This document shows positions 10,135-19,157 of a stretch of 64,000 bases of DNA, piece after piece (within the stretch, counting starts at the first letter, position 1; the number at the start of each line of letters is the position of its first letter). The notes under the pieces were generated by a model. The model saw only the letters and a list, made by a program, of their open reading frames with translations, was not told where the DNA came from and made no database searches. This DNA is from Bacillus sp. PK3_68. GTDB lineage: Bacteria; Bacillota; Bacilli; Bacillales; Domibacillaceae. A program made the translations under genes and the position numbers. Where the stretch lies: NCBI RefSeq assembly GCF_003600835.1, contig NZ_NQYC01000001.1:3929001-3993000 (forward strand), in the 5' to 3' direction.

Positions 10135-11136
10135 ATGAAAAAGAAGCTTGGTTATTTTGGCTTCATTCTGCTTTTGCTGGCGGGTGTACTGGCCGGCTGC
10201 AACTCAGCGGAAGAAGGAAAATCTGGAGAGAAAAAGAAAGTCGTCATTGGATACTTTCCCAACCTTGACCACGTGCCGGCAATGATCGCCCGGGAAAAGG
10301 GGTATTACGAGGAAGCGCTTGGTAAGGATGTAGATGTTGAATATAAATCCTTCCCGGATGGCGGGGCATTTATGGTTGCCCTGAAAACAGGAGACGTTCA
10401 GGCAGGGCTTGTCGGGCCTGGACCGGTAATGAACAACTTTACTAATGGAGCGGACGTGAAAATTGTCGCCGGCAGTTCTTCAGGTGGCACAGTGATCGTT
10501 GCCCGGAAAGGCAGCGGAATTAATTCTGTTAAAGATTTTGCAGGCAAAACATTTATTACTCCAGGTGTTGGCTGTACACATGACGTCCAAATGGAAACAT
10601 TCGTTAAAGATTTCGGTCTTGAATCAAACCGGATTGGTGGTAGCATGAAGCATACAACAGGCAAGCCAGCCCAATATGCAGGTCTGTTTGAATCAGGCAA
10701 AGTAGATCTTGCTGCTGTTCCTGAACCATGGGGTTCCTTGCTTGTTAAAGAAGAGGGAGCCAAGATTATTGTGGATAGTGATGAAATTGCCTTCGGTACG
10801 ACATTGCCTAACTCCGTACTCGCCACGAGCGGTAAATTAATAAAAGAAGATCCTGAACTTGTGCAAGATATTGTAGATGCTCATAAAAAAGCGATTGATT
10901 TTATTAACAATAATCCAGAAGAAGCGAAAAAGTTAACGATTGCAGCGATTAAAAAAGATACAAAACAAGAATTGGCAAAAGATGTGGTTGATAGTGCATG
11001 GAAAAGAATTACGTACACAGCTGACGTAAATGAAAAAGTTGTGCAGGAATTTGCTGACTCTTCATATGACTTGAAATTCCTAAAAAAACAGCCTGATTTC
11101 ACTGCTTTGATTGATAATCAATTTGCCAAAAAATAA
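10135..11136 (+). CDS. ABC transporter substrate-binding lipoprotein (SsuA/NMT1-like)
   Basis: Extracytoplasmic solute receptor of 333 residues anchored by lipid. The signal peptide ends in the lipobox LAGC, with Cys at residue 22. The mature domain matches the NMT1/SsuA-like fold: VVIGYFPNLDHVPAMIAREKG, GDVQAGLVGPGP, DFAGKTFITPGVG and AAVPEPWGSLL. The gene follows the permease by 26 bases after GAGGGAGAG. No monooxygenase of the SsuD type is in the operon, so the substrate may be desulfonated elsewhere or may not be a sulfonate. Context (SAM riboswitch and met genes) supports sulfur import, not proof. Confidence 0.9.
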   Translation: MKKKLGYFGFILLLLAGVLAGCNSAEEGKSGEKKKVVIGYFPNLDHVPAMIAREKGYYEEALGKDVDVEYKSFPDGGAFMVALKTGDVQAGLVGPGPVMNNFTNGADVKIVAGSSSGGTVIVARKGSGINSVKDFAGKTFITPGVGCTHDVQMETFVKDFGLESNRIGGSMKHTTGKPAQYAGLFESGKVDLAAVPEPWGSLLVKEEGAKIIVDSDEIAFGTTLPNSVLATSGKLIKEDPELVQDIVDAHKKAIDFINNNPEEAKKLTIAAIKKDTKQELAKDVVDSAWKRITYTADVNEKVVQEFADSSYDLKFLKKQPDFTALIDNQFAKK

Positions 11137-11152
11137 AATATTGAAAAAACTC

Positions 11153-11181
11153 TTGTCATTTCTATCTTTTTACTGTACATT
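11153..11181 (+). promoter_or_regulatory. Promoter of the SAM riboswitch transcript
   Basis: TTGTCA (11153-11158), 17-base spacer, TACATT (11176-11181); transcription would begin roughly 20 bases before the S-box. Confidence 0.55.
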
Positions 11182-11205
11182 TAAAAAAAGTTAAAATTTC
11201 ATAGG

Positions 11206-11316
11206 TTCTTATCAAGAGAAGCGGAGGGACTGGCCCGATGATGCTTCAGCAACCGGCTACGTAAAGTCAAGGTGCTAACTCCAGCGGGTTTCATCCCGGA
11301 AGATGAGAGGAAGATA
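11206..11316 (+). ncRNA. SAM (S-box) riboswitch
   Basis: Matches the SAM-I riboswitch core: CTTATCAAGAG, then GCGGAGGGACTGGCCC, GATGATGC, CAGCAACCGGC, a variable arm, AAGGTGCTAACTCCAGC and closing GATGAGAGG that pairs with the start. The terminator follows within a few bases, so binding of S-adenosylmethionine should cause premature termination before metI. Established for this family in Bacillales; the control here is inferred from the arrangement. Confidence 0.97.
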
Positions 11317-11319
11317 ATC

Positions 11320-11355
11320 AAAAGCCTTCTTCTTAAGAAGGCTTTTTTATTTTTC
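11320..11355 (+). terminator. SAM riboswitch expression-platform terminator
   Basis: Perfect 12-base arms AAAAGCCTTCTT / AAGAAGGCTTTT with a three-base loop, followed by TTTATTTTT. It lies between the S-box and the metI ribosome site. Confidence 0.93.
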
Positions 11356-11380
11356 GCGCATACATAAAGGAGAGAAGAAC

Positions 11381-12486
11381 ATGTCACATACACACATTGA
11401 TACATTGCTAGCACAAATTGGGAATCGCAGCGAAACAGCAACGGGAACAGTGAATGCACCTGTCTATTTTTCAACTGCTTATCGCCATGAGGGAATTGGC
11501 CGTTCAACCGGCTATGATTATACACGCACAGGAAATCCAACACGACAAATTGTTGAACAAGCGATTGCTGATTTGGAAGGCGGGGATGCAGGCTTTGCTT
11601 TTGCCTCAGGCATGGCGGCCATCCAGACACTTCTTGCATTGGCTGAACCTGGGGATGAGTGGCTCGTCTCTGCTGATCTATATGGAGGCACATATAGGTT
11701 ATTTGAGAAAGGATGGAAAAAATTCGGCTTATCTTTTGTATATGACAGTTTTCAGGATATCAGCGAAGCGAAAAAGAAAATAACAGAAAAAACAAAAGTG
11801 ATCTTTTTGGAGACACCGACTAATCCGCTTATGCAGGAAGTAGATATTGAACTAGTGGCAGCATTGGCAAAAGAACATGACTTGTTGTTGATCGTTGACA
11901 ATACGTTTTACACGCCGCTGTTGCAGCGTCCGCTAACTCAGGGAGCTGATATTGTCATTCATAGTGCAACGAAGTATTTAGGAGGCCATAACGATGTGCT
12001 GGCCGGCTTGATCGCAGTAAAAGGAGAGAAGCTGGCGCTTTCAGTGGGAGAGATGCAAAATGCTGCCGGAGCTGTTTTAGCCCCGCTGGATTCCTGGCTG
12101 TTAGTACGGGGGATGAAAACGCTGAGCCTGCGTATGAAACAACATGAGCAAAATGCAAAGCAAATTTCAGAATTTCTGCGATGTTGCCCAGAGGTCACTG
12201 ATGTTTTATATCCGGGACGGGGGGAATGCTCTCTTTTCGGTTAGAATCAGCAAAATGGGTGGACGACTTCTTAAGAAATCTGAAGCTTATTACATTCGCT
12301 GAAAGCCTTGGGGGAGTCGAGAGTTTCATTACTTATCCGGCAACGCAGACACATATGGATGTGCCTGAAGAGGTTCGCATTCAAAACGGTGTTTGTAACC
12401 GCCTGCTCCGCTTTTCAGTAGGAATTGAACATGCAGACGACTTAATTGCTGACTTGACACAAGCTTTCAAGAACATGAAGGGGTGA
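11381..12486 (+). pseudogene. metI: Cystathionine gamma-synthase/O-acetylhomoserine thiolyase MetI, frameshifted
   Basis: PLP enzyme making cystathionine or homocysteine from an activated homoserine. ATG at 11381 follows AAAGGAGAG. The PLP lysine is K198 in HSATKYLGGHND. The first frame stops at 12244 after [11 protein letters not shown]; the missing C-terminus ([12 protein letters not shown] to [11 protein letters not shown]) continues in another frame to 12486. Adding one G to the G6 run at 12219-12224 restores one protein of about 368 residues, the normal MetI length, so one base is missing. It could be a sequencing error, a real null, or a variable tract. The gene is under SAM riboswitch control and 5 bases before metC. 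Confidence 0.9.
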
Positions 12487-12491
12487 AAAAT

Positions 12492-13661
12492 ATGAGTGAT
12501 AATTATTCTTTCCAAACAAAACTATTGCATAACAGCCATAAATTCGATGAAGGAACCGGAGCGGTCAGTGTACCGATTCAGCATGCTTCTACATTCCATC
12601 AAAAGGACTTTGATCAATTTGGCAGTTATGATTACAGCCGTTCTGGGAATCCGACGCGAGAAGCGTTAGAAACTGCCATTGCTGAACTTGAGGGCGGCAC
12701 GCGGGGCTTTGCCTTTTCATCAGGCATGGCAGCCATTTCTACGGCCTTTCTTTTGCTTTCTAAAGGAGACCATATATTAATTACAGAAGATGTATACGGC
12801 GGCACGTATCGCATGGTCACAAGTGTCTTGAACCGTTTCGGTATTGAACATACATTTGTGGACATGACGAATCTGCATGAAGTGGCCTCAAACATAAAAG
12901 AGAATACGAAATTAATTTATATGGAAACGCCGTCCAATCCATTGCTGAAAGTAACGGATATAAAGGGAATTGTTAAATTGGCTAAAGCAAATAATTGCCT
13001 GACATTTGTGGATAACACATTTCTTACACCAGCTTTGCAGCGTCCGCTTGATCTTGGTGTAGATCTTGTTCTGCACAGCGCTACTAAGTTTTTATCGGGA
13101 CATAGCGATGTACTAGCCGGCCTGGCTGTAACAAAAGACAAAGAACTGGGTGATCGCTTGTATGCTTTGCAGAATTCATTTGGAGCCGTTCTTGGTGTGC
13201 AAGATGCCTGGCTTGTGCTGAGAGGCTTGAAAACTCTTCATGTCCGGCTTGAACAGTCTTCTAAATCCGCACAAAAATTAGCTGAGTTTTTACAAAAACA
13301 TGAGCTTGTAGAAAAAGTTTATTATCCAGGATTATCTGATCATGAGGGACACGTCGTTCATTCTTACCAGTCAACCGGTCCGGGAGCTGTGCTCTCCTTT
13401 GAATTAAAAGATGAAGAGGCTGTGCGTAAGTTCGTTAATCAGGTGAAGATTCCCGTGTTTGCTGTCAGCCTCGGAGCAGTAGAGTCAATCTTGTCTTATC
13501 CGGCAAAAATGTCTCATGCCGCTATGCCGAGGGAGGAACGGTATAAGAGAGGGATTACAGACGGACTGTTAAGGTTGTCGGTCGGCCTGGAATCTGTGGA
13601 GGATTTAATCAGTGACTTTGAAGAAGCCTTGCAAGTTGTGAAATTACCTATTTCTTTGTAA
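12492..13661 (+). CDS. metC: Cystathionine beta-lyase
   Basis: PLP enzyme cleaving cystathionine to homocysteine, pyruvate and ammonia. About 389 residues, normal for Bacillus MetC. Signatures: YDYSRSGNPTREALE, SSGMAAIS, YGGTYRM, METPSNPLL, VDNTFLTP and the PLP lysine K199 in HSATKFLSGHSD. ATG at 12492 follows AAGGGGTG; a GTG nine bases upstream is less likely because it overlaps the metI stop. It shares the metI transcript, hence the SAM riboswitch. Confidence 0.95.
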   Translation: MSDNYSFQTKLLHNSHKFDEGTGAVSVPIQHASTFHQKDFDQFGSYDYSRSGNPTREALETAIAELEGGTRGFAFSSGMAAISTAFLLLSKGDHILITEDVYGGTYRMVTSVLNRFGIEHTFVDMTNLHEVASNIKENTKLIYMETPSNPLLKVTDIKGIVKLAKANNCLTFVDNTFLTPALQRPLDLGVDLVLHSATKFLSGHSDVLAGLAVTKDKELGDRLYALQNSFGAVLGVQDAWLVLRGLKTLHVRLEQSSKSAQKLAEFLQKHELVEKVYYPGLSDHEGHVVHSYQSTGPGAVLSFELKDEEAVRKFVNQVKIPVFAVSLGAVESILSYPAKMSHAAMPREERYKRGITDGLLRLSVGLESVEDLISDFEEALQVVKLPISL

Positions 13662-13665
13662 AATA

Positions 13666-13697
13666 AAAAACGGAAAGCGTTAGCTTTCCGTTTTTTA
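13666..13697 (+). terminator. metIC operon terminator
   Basis: Perfect 13-base arms AAAAACGGAAAGC / GCTTTCCGTTTTT with a GTTA loop and T run. It also faces the convergent GlsB gene. Confidence 0.9.
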
Positions 13698-13703
13698 TTA
13701 GAA

Positions 13704-13961
13704 TTAAGCACGGCCACGACTCATGCTCTTCATAATAAAGCTTACAACGAATACAAGAATGATCGCACCAATTAAAGCTGGGATTATCGCCATACCGCCG
13801 ATGTCAGGACCCCAATCTCCAAGAAGTGCACCACCAATCCAAGCGCCGATGATACCAGCAATGATGTTACCAATAATGCCACCTGGAATGTCCTTGCCTA
13901 AAATAAGTCCGGCTAACCAGCCGATGATTCCTCCAACGATTAAAAACATTATAAAGCCCAT
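13704..13961 (-). CDS. GlsB/YeaQ/YmgE family stress-response membrane protein
   Basis: Small 85-residue integral membrane protein with three hydrophobic segments rich in glycine: FLIVGGIIGWLAGLILG, GIIGNIIAGIIGAWIGG, and IPALIGAIILVFVVSFI, with the family DIPGG turn. The old name is transglycosylase-associated protein; the molecular role is unknown. ATG at 13961 follows AAGGAGGAAA. A sigma-B-like promoter lies about 45 bases upstream, consistent with related B. subtilis proteins such as YwzA being general stress proteins. Confidence 0.93.
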   Translation of the reverse strand: MGFIMFLIVGGIIGWLAGLILGKDIPGGIIGNIIAGIIGAWIGGALLGDWGPDIGGMAIIPALIGAIILVFVVSFIMKSMSRGRA

Positions 13962-14006
13962 TTTGTTTCCTCCTTACTTTTTTTATGTTCCGTGCTTGCT
14001 TTATTT

Positions 14007-14031
14007 ATTCCCGGATTCGTTCATATAAAAC
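14007..14031 (-). promoter_or_regulatory. Sigma-B-type promoter of the GlsB gene
   Basis: On the minus strand GTTTTA (14031-14026), a 13-base spacer, then GGGAAT (14012-14007). This matches the sigma-B pattern GTTTAA-N12-15-GGGWAT with one mismatch and sits at promoter distance from the start codon. Confidence 0.65.
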
Positions 14032-14108
14032 ATAAAAAGTCAACTAAAAAAGAAAAAAAGTTTCCAAAATTGGTTTATAATTTCACAAAGTGGGAAAAAG
14101 CAACAAGC

Positions 14109-15170
14109 TTATTTCCTATAATCATACAAAGGAGGGGACGATTGCTTTTGCAGGAAGATAGAGTGTGACTCCAATTCTTCTGCTAATTCAAAAATAGCAA
14201 GCAATTCATAAAGAAGAGAGATTTCAATGGAAAAAAGTCTGTTCATTTCTTCAGATTCTGCACCTGCTTCCGCTTTAGCATACCAGAACTCTTCTATAAT
14301 AGGCTGCATACACTCATGTAATGGGCGCTCTAACTGTTTTTTAGATGGATCTTCAATAAAAGAGGCTAGTATCAATACAGACTGACGAATACGTTCTTTT
14401 TGCGTGTAATTCCAGAAGAGAGGCTCAGGATCAAGAGTGAGTAAATTTCCAAGATGAAAATGAATTTGCCGCAGTGTCTCTAGTTTTTTTACGTGAAAGT
14501 GAACTTTTCGGCGCTCTTCTTGTGTAGAACGGTGATAGCGCCATTCTTCTCGTTGAAAATGACAAAGTGTTTCAGTTTTCTCAAATAAATGTTGGTCTGA
14601 CTGATAAATGAACTTAAAGCTATCTGCATGTTTCTCTTCTAAAAGAGCATCAACTGTATCGATTAATAACCGTGACGTTTTCGTATGAAGTACATGTAGC
14701 TTCTTTGAAATCTCGGCTGAATAATCAGGAGGCATAATAAATAAATTCACCAGTGTCGAAACAATCAGGCCAATGCTTGTGGTGCCAAGACGTGTAAAGA
14801 AAGCCTGTGCAAAGTGGGCCTCTGTTACTTCAATCATCGCTATGGCCGATAAGGTAGCAACGAGCAGACCGGCATCAAGTTTAAGTTTTGAGCAAGTAAA
14901 GATAGTCAACACGGCTGCCAGTGTAAATGTCAGTGCGCTGTGCCCAAATAAATAGGTAAACAGCATAGCGTAAGCTGCTCCAATGATAGAAGCAGGAAAA
15001 CGAATAAGTCCTTTTTGAATGGAAGCAGCGACTGTCGGTTCAATTGTAACAATCGCGGTGATGACAGCAAAAACGGGAGGCCAGTTAAGGGCTTCACAAA
15101 TAATAGCTGTGATAAAAACAGCCGTCCCTGTTTTTATAATACGGCTGCCGGGAAGTCGGAAAATATGCAT
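14109..15170 (-). CDS. FUSC/aromatic acid exporter family membrane protein
   Basis: 353 residues: an N-terminal membrane domain of about six helices (residues 1-150, ending LVNLFIMPPDYSAEI) and a cytoplasmic helical C-terminal domain (about 155-350). The layout matches the ArAE_1/YqjA-type family (PF06081-like), half-size relatives of FUSC efflux proteins. Family members are inferred to export aromatic acids, but function is mostly untested. ATG at 15170 follows AGGTGG. It is a single gene on the minus strand. Confidence 0.85.
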   Translation of the reverse strand: MHIFRLPGSRIIKTGTAVFITAIICEALNWPPVFAVITAIVTIEPTVAASIQKGLIRFPASIIGAAYAMLFTYLFGHSALTFTLAAVLTIFTCSKLKLDAGLLVATLSAIAMIEVTEAHFAQAFFTRLGTTSIGLIVSTLVNLFIMPPDYSAEISKKLHVLHTKTSRLLIDTVDALLEEKHADSFKFIYQSDQHLFEKTETLCHFQREEWRYHRSTQEERRKVHFHVKKLETLRQIHFHLGNLLTLDPEPLFWNYTQKERIRQSVLILASFIEDPSKKQLERPLHECMQPIIEEFWYAKAEAGAESEEMNRLFSIEISLLYELLAIFELAEELESHSIFLQKQSSPPLYDYRK

Positions 15171-15473
15171 AAAACCACCTGAATCTTTTCATTTTGTCGT
15201 ACAACCGAGTATACCATATACCGTAAATGCTTTTGGAGGGAAAAAAGGCGGTATCAAAAGCTGTCTATAAAGGACTGATTGCTCAGATGAACACCATGAC
15301 CATTGAAGGTTTTCATTCCTTCTAAAAGAAGAAGAAGAGAAGAATAGCAACAAAGTCGAGAACTCTCCAAAGATCATGTATACTTTTTCTCTCTTCATCT
15401 TTTCTTGTTAGCCTTGCAAGTGTATAGTTTATAATGGAATGATTAGATAGACAGCAAGAGGGTAACTCATTAA
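15171..15473. other. Intergenic region before the YueH-like gene
   Basis: No gene seen. A possible promoter TTGTTA (15405-15410), 19-base spacer, TATAAT (15430-15435) points toward the small + strand genes. Confidence 0.5.
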
Positions 15474-15530
15474 ATGGATAAAATGTCTAAGTATATGTAT
15501 ATAGTCTTAAATAAGGGTGGTTCAACGTGA
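15474..15530 (+). CDS. Possible 18-residue upstream ORF
   Basis: ATG at 15474 with GAGGGTAAC upstream opens MDKMSKYMYIVLNKGGST and its TGA overlaps the GTG start of the next gene as GTGA. The overlap is the classic geometry of translational coupling. It could be a leader peptide or chance. Confidence 0.35.
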   Translation: MDKMSKYMYIVLNKGGST

Positions 15531-15769
15531 AAATCAGAAAAAGCTATTCAAACGGTGAAGAAATAAAAGTATTTATTTATGAGAATAAAAAAGAGGAAAC
15601 ATTTGTTATCGCTGTTCCTTCTATTGAATGGTCGAATTCTTTTACTTATGAAGAGTCAGGAGAGCAATTGGTAGAGCGACTTACAGCTTCTTTGAATCGC
15701 ACGTCTTTGGATGAACAGGCGGCTTTGGAAATAGCCCAGCGCATTTATCAATGGACATGCGAAATGTAA
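15527..15769 (+). CDS. YueH-like small protein, function unknown
   Basis: 80-residue soluble acidic protein beginning MKIRKSYSNGEEIKVFIY, with AVPSIEWSNSFTYEE in the middle. It resembles the YueH family of Bacillus (length and start pattern), an assignment from memory and not certain. GTG start at 15527 follows AAGGGTGG. No catalytic motif or membrane segment. Release factor 3 follows about 90 bases downstream. Confidence 0.7.
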   Translation: MKIRKSYSNGEEIKVFIYENKKEETFVIAVPSIEWSNSFTYEESGEQLVERLTASLNRTSLDEQAALEIAQRIYQWTCEM

Positions 15770-15861
15770 TGGACGTAAAATACTTTTTCCGTTATATTAA
15801 TTTCTTGTAGAAAGTGAACAACAGGCGAACGGATTTTATTTTTGAAAGGATTGGCTACCAT

Positions 15862-17448
15862 ATGGCTTCATTAAAAGAAGAAGTTCTCTCCAGGAGAACA
15901 TTTGCAATTATTTCCCATCCAGATGCGGGGAAAACGACATTGACTGAGAAACTGCTGCTGTTTGGAGGCGCAATCCGCGATGCCGGGACAGTAAAAGGAA
16001 AGAAAACTGGAAAGTTTGCTACATCAGACTGGATGGAAATCGAAAAGCAACGGGGAATTTCCGTTACCTCTTCCGTTATGCAATTCCATTACCAAGATTG
16101 TCATGTGAACATTCTTGATACACCGGGACATGAGGATTTCAGTGAAGATACGTATCGTACGCTTATGGCGGTGGATAGTGCCGTCATGATTATTGATGCG
16201 GCTAAAGGGATTGAAGCACAGACAAAGAAACTATTTAAAGTATGTAAAATGAGGGGCATCCCAATTTTTACGTTTATTAATAAATTAGACCGTCAATCGA
16301 AACCGCCACTTGAACTGCTGGCAGAGCTTGAAGAGGTGCTCGGTATTGAATCCTATCCGATGAACTGGCCAATCGGCATGGGAAAAGAGTTTTTCGGTAT
16401 TTACGACCGCTTCAACGAACGGATCGAACAATTTCGTACGGAGAAAGAAGAAGACCGTTTTCTTCCTCTCAATGACGAGGGAGAATTAGCAGTGGACCAT
16501 GAAATTAAAAAATCTGCTTTATATGATCAAATGCTTGAAGAAGTCATGCTGTTGGAAGAAGCGGGCAATGAATTTTCTAAAGAAAGAATCGCAGAAGGAG
16601 AACTGACACCTGTCTTTTTCGGCAGTGCCTTAACTAATTTCGGTGTTCAGACGTTTTTAGAAACATACTTGCAATTTGCTCCTCCTCCTCAGCCGCGTCA
16701 GTCCGACCAAGGGGAAATTGATCCTGCCGGCGAACAGTTTTCTGGATTTATCTTTAAAATCCAGGCTAATATGAACCCGGCCCATCGTGATCGAATTGCT
16801 TTCTTCCGTATCTGTTCAGGGAAATTTGAGCGGGGGATGAGTGTTACGCTGACAAGAACAGGCAAGACATCAAAAGTGTCACAGTCAACACAGTTTCTAG
16901 CAGATGACCGCAGTACCGTGAACGAAGCGGTTAGCGGGGACATTATTGGTTTGTACGATACAGGGAACTATCAGATTGGCGACACACTAGTGGGTGGAAA
17001 GCCACTCTTCCAATACGAAAAGCTGCCGCAGTTTGCTCCTGAGCTATTTGTCAAAGTGAGCGCTAAAAATGTAATGAAGCAAAAAAGCTTCCATAAAGGC
17101 ATTGAACAGCTTGTTCAGGAAGGAGCTATTCAGCTCTATAAAACACTGCATACCGAAAACTATATTCTCGGTGCGGTCGGCCAGCTGCAGTTTGAAGTGT
17201 TTGAACATCGGATGAAAGGTGAATACAATTCCGAGGTGATCATGGAGCCGATGGGATCTAAAATTGCCCGCTGGGTGGAAAATGAAGAGGCAGTGAAAGA
17301 AAGCCTGTCCAGTTCACGAAGCTTACTCGTGAAAGACCGACAAGGAAAGCTCGTCTTTTTATTTGAGAATGAATTTGCGCTCCGCTGGTTTCAGGATAAA
17401 AATGAACAAATTAAGCTTTATCATCCACTGGAAGAAGAAACACGTTAA
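15862..17448 (+). CDS. prfC: Peptide chain release factor 3
   Basis: Ribosomal GTPase that recycles RF1/RF2 after termination. 528 residues. G1 SHPDAGKTT at 18-26, G2 region [13 protein letters not shown]3 [15 protein letters not shown]4 NKLDR; then a domain 2 beta barrel and the RF3 C-terminal domain ([16 protein letters not shown]). ATG at 15862 gives the usual start [18 protein letters not shown]; an in-frame GTG at 15814 has no ribosome site. The ribosome site AAAGGA is distant, suggesting modest translation. RF3 is absent from B. subtilis but present in staphylococci and several other Bacillaceae, so this gene is taxonomically informative. Confidence 0.96.
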   Translation: MASLKEEVLSRRTFAIISHPDAGKTTLTEKLLLFGGAIRDAGTVKGKKTGKFATSDWMEIEKQRGISVTSSVMQFHYQDCHVNILDTPGHEDFSEDTYRTLMAVDSAVMIIDAAKGIEAQTKKLFKVCKMRGIPIFTFINKLDRQSKPPLELLAELEEVLGIESYPMNWPIGMGKEFFGIYDRFNERIEQFRTEKEEDRFLPLNDEGELAVDHEIKKSALYDQMLEEVMLLEEAGNEFSKERIAEGELTPVFFGSALTNFGVQTFLETYLQFAPPPQPRQSDQGEIDPAGEQFSGFIFKIQANMNPAHRDRIAFFRICSGKFERGMSVTLTRTGKTSKVSQSTQFLADDRSTVNEAVSGDIIGLYDTGNYQIGDTLVGGKPLFQYEKLPQFAPELFVKVSAKNVMKQKSFHKGIEQLVQEGAIQLYKTLHTENYILGAVGQLQFEVFEHRMKGEYNSEVIMEPMGSKIARWVENEEAVKESLSSSRSLLVKDRQGKLVFLFENEFALRWFQDKNEQIKLYHPLEEETR

Positions 17449-17463
17449 TTGCAATAGTTGTAT

Positions 17464-17499
17464 AAAAAATAGTCTGTCCTTAGGACAGACTATTTTTTA
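17464..17499. terminator. prfC terminator
   Basis: Arms AAAAAATAGTCTGTCCT / AGGACAGACTATTTTTT, 17 bases and perfect, with T run. Confidence 0.92.
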
Positions 17500-17623
17500 A
17501 AAAGTTATTATTTTAAAAAAACGATTGACAGTAAAATCATCGTCGTTAATAATGAATAGAGTTACTTCAACGCATAAAAGCGTTCAAGCAAAAAAGTTAG
17601 GGACAACATTTGAGGTGGACATA

Positions 17624-18999
17624 ATGTTTAGAATTGAATCAAAGGCAAAGCCTTCTTTGTCGGCTGCACTTATTTTAACGATAATGATCGTAGCATTGAT
17701 CAGCTTCTCGATCATCAAACTTGAATCTGTGCCGCATATTCCTATTCTGCTTGCTATTTTTGTGTTGCTTACGTATGGTGCTTTTAAAAAAATCCCGTTA
17801 AGAGCAATGGAAGAGGGGATGATTGACGGGGCAAAAAGCGGAATGGGTGCTGTTTTTATTTTCTTTCTTATTGGTGTGCTAATTAGCAGTTGGATGTTGT
17901 CAGGTACAATTCCTACAATGATCTATACAGCTTTCGACCTTGTTACCCCGCACTTTTTTATAGCATTGTTTTTATTGTGACAGCGATCGTCGGACTAGGC
18001 ATTGGAAGTTCGTTAACCACTGTTGCTACGATTGGTGTTGCTTTTCTAGGGGTAAGCCAGGCTGTGGATGCTTCAGCCGCCATTACAGCTGGAGCTATTG
18101 TATCCGGCGCTTTCTTTGGAGACAAAATGTCCCCGCTTTCAGATACGACGAACCTGGCAGCATCCATTGTCGGTGTGGACTTGTTTACGCACATACGTAA
18201 TATGTGCTGGACAACCGTTCCCGCTTTTTTTATCACACTTGTTTTATTCGGTGTTATTTCACCGCAAGTGGAACAGACACAATTTCCGAAAGTAGAGGCC
18301 ATTAAGGTGGCATTAGAAAAAATGGACCTCATTCATTGGTATGCATGGCTGCCGCTCTTGCTGCTTTTCGTCTTATCGGTGAAGAAGGTGTCGCCAATTG
18401 TTACACTTGCCCTCAGCTCCGTATTCGGCGTACTGCTATCTTTTTTCCATTCTGGGAAATCTTTTCCTGAAGTATGGGCCATCCTATTTTCTGGCTTTGT
18501 GTCAAAGACAGGAAATGCGGATGTGGATGCTTTGCTGACAAGAGGGGGACTTGACAGCATGATGTTTACTGTTTCCCTTGTCTTGCTCTCTTTGGGGTTG
18601 GGTGGACTTTTATTTTCGCTTGGCATCGTGCCTCGCTTATTTGAAGCCATTGAGCAGTATTTACGAAAAGTGGGCAGCACAGTGGCAGCCGCCGCTTTTT
18701 CTGCGATCGGCATTAACTTTATTATTGGTGAGCAATATTTATCGATTCTACTAACAGGAGAAGCTTTTAAACATCAATTCGAGAAAGTCGGATTGGCGCG
18801 AAAAAATTTATCGAGAACATTAGAAGATGCCGGCACAGTTATTAATCCACTTGTTCCTTGGGGCGTATGTGGTGTATTTATAACGAAGATGCTTGGCGTG
18901 GCGACTATCGATTATGCACCATTTGCTTTTTTCTGTCTATTGAGTCCAGTGCTTACTATTTTGTATGGGATGACTGGGTGGACATTAACAAAAAAGTAG
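17624..18999 (+). pseudogene. nhaC: Na+/H+ antiporter NhaC, frameshifted
   Basis: Electrogenic Na+/H+ exchanger of the NhaC family. ATG at 17624 follows GAGGTGG. The first frame ends at 17980; the rest reads in another frame from just before that to 18999, starting FIVTAIVGLGIGSSLTTVAT and including GAFFGDKMSPLSDTTNLAA, the family hallmark. One extra T in the T5 run at 17969-17973 restores an unbroken protein of about 458 residues with LFFIVTAIVG across the joint. So one base is missing. Sequencing error and real inactivation are both possible. Confidence 0.9.
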
Positions 19000-19005
19000 T
19001 CGCAT

Positions 19006-19040
19006 AAAAAAGAAGAGCGCACAGTGCGTTCTTCTTTTTT
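19006..19040 (+). terminator. nhaC terminator
   Basis: AAAAAAGAAGAGCGCAC / GTGCGTTCTTCTTTTTT with one G-T pair and T run. Confidence 0.88.
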
Positions 19041-19157
19041 ATAGATTTTTCTTTAGTTGTATGAATCTGCCATTAAAGTTGAACAGTATATAGCAGTGCA
19101 TTATAGTTAAAAGGACAAATCATTTAAAAGTGAAAACTAGCCGAAAGGAGATTTATT

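Noticed and set aside
10398-10826. Long open frame on the minus strand (142 codons)
   Set aside because: Antisense shadow of the substrate-binding lipoprotein; no ribosome site and low-complexity composition.
12219-12224. Programmed -1 frameshifting in metI
   Set aside because: The local codons CGG GGG GAA do not form an X XXY YYZ slippery site that would keep A-site pairing, and MetI needs no such control elsewhere. A missing base is simpler.
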